Positions 19,385-23,580 of a stretch of DNA of 23,580 nt are shown piece after piece. The notes under the pieces were generated by a model, which saw only the letters and a program-made list of their open reading frames with translations, ran no database searches and was not told where the DNA came from. Numbering within the stretch: the first letter of the stretch is position 1; each line of letters starts with the position of its first letter. A program made the position numbers and the translations under genes. The DNA comes from a virus: IMG/VR virus record IMGVR_UViG_3300020401_000094, positions 1 to 23,580 of that record; one strand, 5' to 3'.

Positions 19385-19803
19385 AAGCAAAAGTAGTAAT
19401 CCTTCTCAATAAAACAACGACTAAAGTCGGAGAATCATGCCCTACAGCAACAAAAGATGTAGATGAGAATGTAAAGAATAGAAACTATACTATTCGAAAG
19501 TACGGTTATGGGCCTTTAAATCCAGCCAACCCTGATCCTGGTTTTTGGGAAAAGAAAGCTAAGTTATGGAAAAGTGATGTGAGGACTGTAAGGACAGCTC
19601 TCTGTGCAAATTGTTCGGCCTTTGACCAATCTGACAAAATAATAAATTGCATAATTGAAGGTATAAATGAAAATAAAGCAGCTGATCCTTATGATGTACA
19701 AAGAAGAGCTGATTTAGGTTACTGTCAATTATTTAAATTCAAATGTGCCAGTGCAAGGACATGTGATGCTTGGTTGTTTGGAGGACCTATAAAGGATTGC
19801 TAA
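19381..19803 (+). CDS. cysteine-rich phage protein, possible Fe-S or Zn binding
   Basis: This is a 140-residue protein with eight Cys (20, 75, 78, 90, 115, 122, 128, 140). YGYGPLNPANPDPGFWEKKA is followed by LCANCSAFDQ, then LGYCQLFKFKCASARTCDAW and GGP. This C-x2-C...C...FxC...RTCDAW...GGP pattern occurs in many marine phages and resembles a HiPIP-like metal site; a 4Fe-4S or zinc centre is likely. I do not know its role. The start is coupled to the membrane gene by ATGA overlap, and the next gene starts 1 nt after its stop. Confidence 0.65.
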   Translation: MKAKVVILLNKTTTKVGESCPTATKDVDENVKNRNYTIRKYGYGPLNPANPDPGFWEKKAKLWKSDVRTVRTALCANCSAFDQSDKIINCIIEGINENKAADPYDVQRRADLGYCQLFKFKCASARTCDAWLFGGPIKDC

Positions 19804-19804
19804 T

Positions 19805-20026
19805 ATGGCTGATAAAGCAATAAAAAAAGGTAAGAAGGGTACTTCAAGATATTTACCAGAGGCTGCGTGGGCAGCCATGTCAAAAGCTGAAAGAAAAAAA
19901 ACTGATGATAAAAAGAAACGTGAAAGTCGAAAAGGTAAACAGTTTGTAAAAAATACACCGAAAGCTAGAAAAGCTAGAAAGATGGCGAGTAAAAGAGCTG
20001 CAAAAAGTATGAAGAAAAATGATTAG
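19805..20026 (+). CDS. small Lys-rich basic protein
   Basis: This is a 73-residue protein, about a third Lys (KKGKKGTSRYLPEAAWAAMS, RESRKGKQFVKNTPKARKAR). It has a histone-tail-like composition with a single Trp-containing segment (LPEAAWAAMSKAERKK) that may be the folded part. Probably it binds DNA or another acidic partner in the capsid; this is inference. It overlaps the next gene by 8 bp. Confidence 0.6.
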   Translation: MADKAIKKGKKGTSRYLPEAAWAAMSKAERKKTDDKKKRESRKGKQFVKNTPKARKARKMASKRAAKSMKKND

Positions 20027-20168
20027 ACCAAATACAGAATTATTACGAGAAGAGGTAAACCAAGGTCAGCCTAGATATGTAGATGTATCTAAAGGTACTC
20101 TTACAGCAAAAACTAAAAGAGCTGAAGCCGTAAACAAAGCTACTTTAAGAAAAAAATTAAAAAATTAG
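20019..20168 (+). CDS. 49-residue basic protein, last of the plus-strand run
   Basis: This encodes 49 residues from ATG 20019 to TAG 20168 (RPNTELLREEVNQGQPRYVD ... KATLRKKLKN). It is charged and helical with a basic C-terminus. It overlaps the previous gene by 8 bp and the convergent minus-strand gene by 4 bp at the stops (TTAG). It is too short for a family call, but the exact gene boundaries support it. The function is unknown. Confidence 0.55.
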   Translation: MIRPNTELLREEVNQGQPRYVDVSKGTLTAKTKRAEAVNKATLRKKLKN

Positions 20169-20320
20169 GTTTTTTTTGGATTTTTTTTGCCATGAGCCTT
20201 GTAATCCATTGCAAGACCTATAGCTATTGCTTGTTTTCTTTTCTTTACTGTTTTATCTCCTCCTGATTTTAGTTCGCCTGCTTTAAATTCAGACATAACT
20301 TTTTCCATTTTATGAGGCAT
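20165..20320 (-). CDS. small basic protein with KRKQAIAIGLA motif
   Basis: This is a 51-residue protein. MSEFKAGELKSGG is followed by VKKRKQAIAIGLAMDYKAHG and a Lys-rich tail. The VMxEFKxGxLKSxxGxxVxxRKQAIAIGL pattern is that of small basic proteins found in many phages and bacteria (DUF6496-like); the function is unknown, possibly DNA binding. The TAA shares three bases with the stop of the convergent plus-strand gene. Confidence 0.68.
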   Translation of the reverse strand: MPHKMEKVMSEFKAGELKSGGDKTVKKRKQAIAIGLAMDYKAHGKKNPKKT

Positions 20321-20340
20321 TTTTTCTTATAGTTCTTTAG

Positions 20341-20487
20341 TTATTTTAATTTATCTATGTTTTTCATAACTTTCTTATAAAGTTTAATTTTTATTTTTTT
20401 GTGTTTTAAAAGTATTAATTTTGTTTCTGTCATTTCCTCACAATAAAAAATAATTGGTTCATTATGTAAACCTACATCTCCACTCAT
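20341..20487 (-). CDS. 48-residue basic hypothetical protein
   Basis: The ATG at 20487 is preceded by GGAGG at 5-6 nt, one of the two strongest Shine-Dalgarno sequences in the window, and opens 48 residues to the TAA at 20341. The protein goes from an acidic N-terminus (SGDVGLHNEPIIFYCEE) to a Lys-rich helix (KHKKIKIKLYKKVMKNIDKL). The strong ribosome-binding site supports real translation. The function is unknown. Confidence 0.62.
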   Translation of the reverse strand: MSGDVGLHNEPIIFYCEEMTETKLILLKHKKIKIKLYKKVMKNIDKLK

Positions 20488-20511
20488 AAACACCTCCTAA
20501 GAGACTTAATG

Positions 20512-21576
20512 TTACTTAATCTCTTGTAGTTCTTTTACAAAGTATGCTACTTCAGCTAAGTCATCACGCATTAAATTCATACTTGTAAGTAATGAAATAT
20601 CAACTTTACATCTTAAATCACACTTTTTTCCTCTTTTACTTTTTTTATTTCGAGCTTTATTTCGAGCTCTAGCTCTAGCTTTCATTCTTGCTTTGTTTCT
20701 CGCATTAACACCAGAAACAGTTTGACCAGCTGCTTTCCTTGCTTTTGCTGCTGATTGAGCTTTACTTTTAGCTGCTGACTTACCTCTGGCAACTCCACCT
20801 TCCCGAATATTAGCATCAGCAATATTTCTGGCTCTTTCTGCCCCTGTACCCATTCCAGCTTCCATAGGTGATTGAACACGAGGTTGTGGTTTACCAAATC
20901 TACTTTGAGGGAAACTTATTCCACCTATTCTTACTGTTCTTCGCTGAGATGGTTCTGACACACTTAAACCACCAATACCACCATCGTCAAAAGCTGCACC
21001 AACATCTCTAACCATATCATCAACATTTGGTATGTCACGATTAAATATATTTGAAGTTAATTCTCCAGAAAAATCAGATACAAAGTCACGGTTTTCATCT
21101 AAAGTGCCTGCTACTGCAGGTGGGGTAAATATCTTAGATATAAAATCTGTTACTCTGTCAGTAAGGTTGCTTTGTTTATTTTTTTCTGTATCTATTCTAA
21201 AACTGTCTTTTAAATCCCTTTGTAAGTGTCCAGGCATTCTGCGATATATTTTATCCTCTCTGGTAAACCCATATGTATCTCTTAAATACTTATCAAAATC
21301 TCCTGAATTTCCGCCTTGTGCTATTTTTGTATCTACTTGAGCTATTTTTCGAAAGGTATCAAAGTCCTCGTTTGTACTTGCTCGGTCAACTGGCGGACCA
21401 AATACGTCTCGCATGGTATAACCTTCTTTTGGTCTTACATTATTTACCCGACCTGCACCAAAATCTTGCATGTAGCCCATTCCTTTGTAAAACTTAACTG
21501 GAGTACTAGGCCCAGCATTTGCCATTCTTATATTTCTATCGTTACTGTTAGTGAAATAAGTATTATTAAATGACAT
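20512..21576 (-). CDS. large basic-tailed protein, probable virion component
   Basis: This is a 354-residue protein without recognised catalytic motifs. Residues 1-230 are mixed and Gly/Asn/Asp-rich. Residues about 264-325 are Ala/Lys/Arg low-complexity (KSAAKSKAQSAAKARKAAGQ, then NKARMKARARARNKARNKK), visible in the DNA as short repeats of the Arg/Ala codons. Then comes a Cys pair (CDLRC) and a final helical segment (LMRDDLAEVAYFVKELQEI). The basic section suggests DNA contact inside the capsid or a tail-length-type protein, which is inference. The stop region (LQEIK) is part of a 6-bp hairpin. Confidence 0.6.
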   Translation of the reverse strand: MSFNNTYFTNSNDRNIRMANAGPSTPVKFYKGMGYMQDFGAGRVNNVRPKEGYTMRDVFGPPVDRASTNEDFDTFRKIAQVDTKIAQGGNSGDFDKYLRDTYGFTREDKIYRRMPGHLQRDLKDSFRIDTEKNKQSNLTDRVTDFISKIFTPPAVAGTLDENRDFVSDFSGELTSNIFNRDIPNVDDMVRDVGAAFDDGGIGGLSVSEPSQRRTVRIGGISFPQSRFGKPQPRVQSPMEAGMGTGAERARNIADANIREGGVARGKSAAKSKAQSAAKARKAAGQTVSGVNARNKARMKARARARNKARNKKSKRGKKCDLRCKVDISLLTSMNLMRDDLAEVAYFVKELQEIK

Positions 21577-21621
21577 TACTGAATTAAGTTTTACTGTTTC
21601 CTTGATCTATTCTATCTTTAC

Positions 21622-21816
21622 TCAACAATCGAATACTCTAAGATCTTTTCTATACTCATTTAATCCTCTTTCATAACATAATAATTTGAATTGAGATATG
21701 CTTGTTTGAGGTGGTATTAATCTATTTTCTTTTAACTCTGTAAAAAAATCATGAAGTTGCAGCAGCTCTTCTTGATTAGATGTTTGTTGGAAAGTAGGAG
21801 TGATCACAACTTTCAT
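21622..21816 (-). CDS. small hypothetical protein
   Basis: This is a 64-residue protein. KVVITPTFQQTSNQEELLQL is followed by a helical part (HDFFTELKENRLIPPQTSIS and FKLLCYERGLNEYR). There is no membrane segment. It lies between the basic 354-residue gene and the ribbon-helix-helix candidate, all on the minus strand with small gaps, so it is probably in the same unit. The function is unknown. Confidence 0.55.
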   Translation of the reverse strand: MKVVITPTFQQTSNQEELLQLHDFFTELKENRLIPPQTSISQFKLLCYERGLNEYRKDLRVFDC

Positions 21817-21847
21817 ACAATTATCACTGTGTTTACTTTAGTCTAAT

Positions 21848-22099
21848 TTAATTATCTTGTTCAAACCATGCAAACTTTTTAACTTCTTTATCATTCGCAC
21901 CAACCATTGCCTGTATAAGCTTTAATTTTTTTTCAGCAGCTAGAGCTCTAGAACTCCAATGTTGAAGATGTTTATTCTTTCCATCAAGTTGAGTTTCTAA
22001 AGCTATTTGAAAGATTTGTGATGGACTTATCTTTAAATCTGATTGTTTCCATTTAGCATTTAAATCATCAGGAACGGAAACACTTACTACAACTGCCAT
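21848..22099 (-). CDS. ribbon-helix-helix DNA-binding candidate
   Basis: This is an 83-residue protein. The N-terminus has the ribbon-helix-helix form: a strand VVVSVSVPDD, a helix LNAKWKQSDLK, then ISPSQIFQIALETQLD. It resembles CcdA-type antitoxin and regulator domains (S-V-P-D-x-L-x-x-W...S.S.I...AL). The second half is a helix with Trp (KNKHLQHWSSRALAAEKKL). It could repress the minus-strand small-gene operon; no toxin partner is evident next to it. The family is inferred by pattern. Confidence 0.5.
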   Translation of the reverse strand: MAVVVSVSVPDDLNAKWKQSDLKISPSQIFQIALETQLDGKNKHLQHWSSRALAAEKKLKLIQAMVGANDKEVKKFAWFEQDN

Positions 22100-22141
22100 C
22101 TGCTTGAATGTATTCTATAACTCAAGATAGCATAAAAATTA

Positions 22142-22339
22142 TTAATCACCAGTATTAAGTTTAGATTTCACTTGCTCTGTCATAATTACAGGTATTGGTT
22201 CACTAACGGTTAAGGATGTTGTAGCTCTTATAGAATTAGCAAAATTTTCAGCGTCATCAATTTTTTCAAATTGTGGAGCGTGAGCACCAATTGTTTGATT
22301 ATGAACAAAAACCACGTAAGAAGTGATAGGAAATTTCAT
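22142..22339 (-). CDS. small hypothetical protein
   Basis: This is a 65-residue protein, a mix of strand (TSYVVFVHNQTIGAHAP) and helix (FEKIDDAENFANSIRAT). It looks like a small single-domain alpha/beta protein. There is no signal peptide. Same strand as its neighbours with short gaps. The function is unknown. Confidence 0.52.
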   Translation of the reverse strand: MKFPITSYVVFVHNQTIGAHAPQFEKIDDAENFANSIRATTSLTVSEPIPVIMTEQVKSKLNTGD

Positions 22340-22387
22340 TAAATCTAATAACTCTCTTATGAAAAGATAGCGAATTTTTTATGAATT

Positions 22388-22561
22388 TCAACTTATGTAG
22401 AAAGGACCTGACTTATAAAATTTATCTGGTGCTTCTGCTACAGTCCTGTCCGCATCTTTATATCCAGTAACCTTAATTACCTGACTTAGTTGACTACCCG
22501 TGGCTTTTGATAACACTGCCCAAGCTAATTGTTTTATAGTTTTTTGATTTGTGTCTTCCAT
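22388..22561 (-). CDS. 57-residue hypothetical protein
   Basis: The ATG at 22561 to the TGA at 22388 gives 57 residues: a helical segment (NQKTIKQLAWAVLSKATG), then SQLSQVIKVTGYKDADRTVA and a tail FYKSGPFYIS. It is not hydrophobic enough for a membrane helix. It fits the strand and spacing of the small-gene run. The function is unknown. Confidence 0.5.
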   Translation of the reverse strand: MEDTNQKTIKQLAWAVLSKATGSQLSQVIKVTGYKDADRTVAEAPDKFYKSGPFYIS

Positions 22562-22563
22562 AA

Positions 22564-22707
22564 TTATTTTTTATCGAGTACTTTATTATGAAGTAGATAT
22601 ACTTGCATCGCACAAGTATTTGTACATAAGAAAACCATTGCTATTACTAGTGTCTGGAACTCAAGCGTAGCAATGGTAAGGGTTGTTGAAAATGTCTGTT
22701 ATAAAAA
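22564..22707. other. non-coding gap with two stable hairpins
   Basis: Between two minus-strand genes there are 144 bp that hold only a possible 24-residue ORF (22564-22638, minus). Two exact inverted repeats occur: ATACTTG/CAAGTAT (22599-22605, 22613-22619) and CCATTGCTA/TAGCAATGG (22635-22643, 22668-22676). Neither is followed by a T-run. They may form a structured RNA or a leader element. Confidence 0.4.
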
Positions 22708-22860
22708 TTAATATTCTGTTAAAGATCCTGCTATTGGAGGCATACTTGGCATCTCTGGAAGAGGAATAAAATCATCATAAGTATCATTTCCAAAATTATA
22801 TTCGTATTCAAAATCCTTATTAGAGTTAGGATCTGAATATTCAATTTTGATTCTTGGCAT
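22708..22860 (-). CDS. 50-residue acidic protein
   Basis: The ATG at 22860 to the TAA at 22708 gives 50 residues, strongly acidic and aromatic: RIKIEYSDPNSNKDFEYEYN, then DTYDDFIPLPEMPSMPP, ending GSLTEY. It is probably unstructured with a short Pro/Met motif that could be a docking segment. The function is unknown; small acidic phage proteins often act as DNA mimics or inhibitors, but this is only suggestive. Confidence 0.52.
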   Translation of the reverse strand: MPRIKIEYSDPNSNKDFEYEYNFGNDTYDDFIPLPEMPSMPPIAGSLTEY

Positions 22861-22883
22861 TTTTATATAAGTAAAGTGCCTTT

Positions 22884-23159
22884 CTATGATACATCAAAAG
22901 AGTTAGTTTCGAAACCTGCAGCTAACTCTGGTGGAGCATTTGGTGGTAGAAAATGGGATCTTATACCATTTAATAATTCTATTGTCTGATCAAGATTTAA
23001 TTCCTGTTCACCATGTATCTTATCTATGAACAAAGCATCTTCTCTAAGTTTGTCAATTGTAGAAAGAACACCATCAAGTTTTTTTAAAACATTTGCATGA
23101 TGTTTTTTTAGATCAGTTTTTTCTTTAAGTTGCATGATAAAAAATGTATGTATATTCAT
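22884..23159 (-). CDS. coiled-coil hypothetical protein
   Basis: This encodes 91 residues from the ATG at 23159, or 83 from an ATG at 23135 (MQLKEKTDLKK), which may be the true start. The helix HHANVLKKLDGVLSTIDKLR and the following EDALFIDKIHGEQELN suggest a coiled coil. A Pro-rich end (LPPNAPPELAAG) follows. The function is unknown; it could be a small virion protein given the neighbours. Confidence 0.55.
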   Translation of the reverse strand: MNIHTFFIMQLKEKTDLKKHHANVLKKLDGVLSTIDKLREDALFIDKIHGEQELNLDQTIELLNGIRSHFLPPNAPPELAAGFETNSFDVS

Positions 23160-23207
23160 ACTAAAGGTATTTATTCTATTAAAACACCTTTTAAAATTTT
23201 GTCTTTA

Positions 23208-23580
23208 CTATGACCCTAAAATATTACCAAGATTTCCTACAGATCCACGATCCCCTTGCACATCTCCAATATTTATTTCCCCTCCATCATTATCTCTTCT
23301 GTTTTTTTCTCGCTTATTCATTCCACTTATAGACTTTCTCTCTTCTTTTCTCATTTGTCTTTTCTCTCTTTTGACTTCTGCTCTATCAAATAGCATCTCA
23401 TACATTCTATTTTTTGCTGCCTCATAACTTGGGGCTTTATAAGGATTTTCACCTTTTGGATCAAAAGTTCTGAATGGATCTCGTCCTTTGTATGGATCAG
23501 GCTTAGGAGTAGGAGTAGGAGTAGGAGTAGGAGTAGGAGTAGGAGTAGGAGTAGGGGTAGGAGTAGGAGTAGGGGTAGGA
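23208..23580 (-). CDS. Pro-Thr repeat protein, 5' end outside the window
   Basis: The minus-strand frame is open from the right edge to the TAG at 23208 and covers 123 residues. The first part is a (Pro-Thr)n repeat of about 12 units (23505-23580), then KPDPYKGRDPFRTFDPKGEN and YKAPSYEAAKNR, a charged helix (RAEVKREKRQMRKEERKS) and a Gly/Asn-rich tail (GDVQGDRGSVGNLGNILG). The Pro-Thr part is probably a flexible linker between an unseen N-terminal domain and the helix. Within the linker ACT is sometimes ACC, so the repeat is kept at the protein level. The function is unknown; such linkers are common in virion proteins. Confidence 0.65.
   Translation of the reverse strand, partial: PTPTPTPTPTPTPTPTPTPTPTPTPKPDPYKGRDPFRTFDPKGENPYKAPSYEAAKNRMYEMLFDRAEVKREKRQMRKEERKSISGMNKREKNRRDNDGGEINIGDVQGDRGSVGNLGNILGS
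23505..23580. repeat. hexanucleotide tandem repeat (AGGAGT)n
   Basis: About 12.5 copies of the 6-bp unit AGGAGT (AGGGGT at two places) run to the edge of the window. In the minus-strand gene they code the dipeptide Pro-Thr; the two variants are synonymous (ACT to ACC). Copy number may vary between strains by slippage. Confidence 0.9.

Noticed and set aside
22683-22770. Plus-strand ORF of 25 residues (MSVIKINILL...)
   Set aside because: Antisense shadow over the end of the gene at 22708-22860; no support.
1-23580. tRNA genes, CRISPR arrays, insertion sequences or integrase/attachment sites
   Set aside because: I saw no cloverleaf, no regularly spaced repeats, no transposase or integrase motifs; only the hexamer repeat at the right edge is tandem.

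Overview
The window is AT-rich, very gene-dense phage DNA and almost certainly comes from a cyanophage infecting marine picocyanobacteria (Prochlorococcus or Synechococcus). The evidence is a psbA (photosystem II D1) gene, a cluster of four high-light-inducible (hli) genes, a DUF4278 protein, a DUF5872 protein, a family A DNA polymerase and tail-fibre genes, on a background of tiny overlapping ORFs. I see no T7-type RNA polymerase gene and no T4-type replication genes here, so the replication set does not look like that of the common T7-like or T4-like cyanophages. Both ends are cut inside genes.

Layout. (1) 1-3168, plus strand: virion and tail genes (two small proteins, a fibre-like protein, a LamG-like adhesin, a tail-assembly-chaperone-like protein) and a small membrane protein. 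(2) 3173-4085, minus: two tiny membrane proteins and four hli genes, four of these ORFs linked head-to-tail by TAATG stop/start overlaps. (3) 4194-15123, mainly minus: the replication block. In transcription order it holds two unknown genes, DNA polymerase, an outer-membrane beta-barrel-like protein, a small membrane protein, a coupled small ORF with an SSB-like protein and a DUF5895-like protein, a Gp157-like protein, small proteins including a winged-helix candidate, a RecB-like nuclease and a Prim-Pol/SF3 helicase. A few tiny plus-strand genes (9500-9887, 11805-11936, 12644-12778) sit among them. (4) 15125-16663: unknown genes on both strands, ending with a DUF4278 gene. (5) 16687-17996: a psbA cassette with two terminator-like hairpins upstream and a strong terminator downstream. 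psbA as given carries a one-base frameshift near codon 242. (6) 18041-20168, plus: a compact run of eight small genes, several very basic, one DUF5872 and one cysteine-rich. (7) 20165-23580, minus: small genes, a basic 354-residue protein, a ribbon-helix-helix candidate, and at the right edge a protein with a Pro-Thr dipeptide repeat.

How it works together (inference): the Prim-Pol/helicase, DNA polymerase, SSB-like protein and nuclease would replicate and recombine phage DNA. The Tyr at the polymerase position equivalent to E. coli Phe762 fits a virulent phage. The hli genes and psbA would support host photosynthesis during infection, although psbA as written encodes a truncated D1. At least 16 genes shorter than 60 codons are reported, found by reading the sequence directly. 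Many are supported by exact stop/start overlaps with their neighbours.
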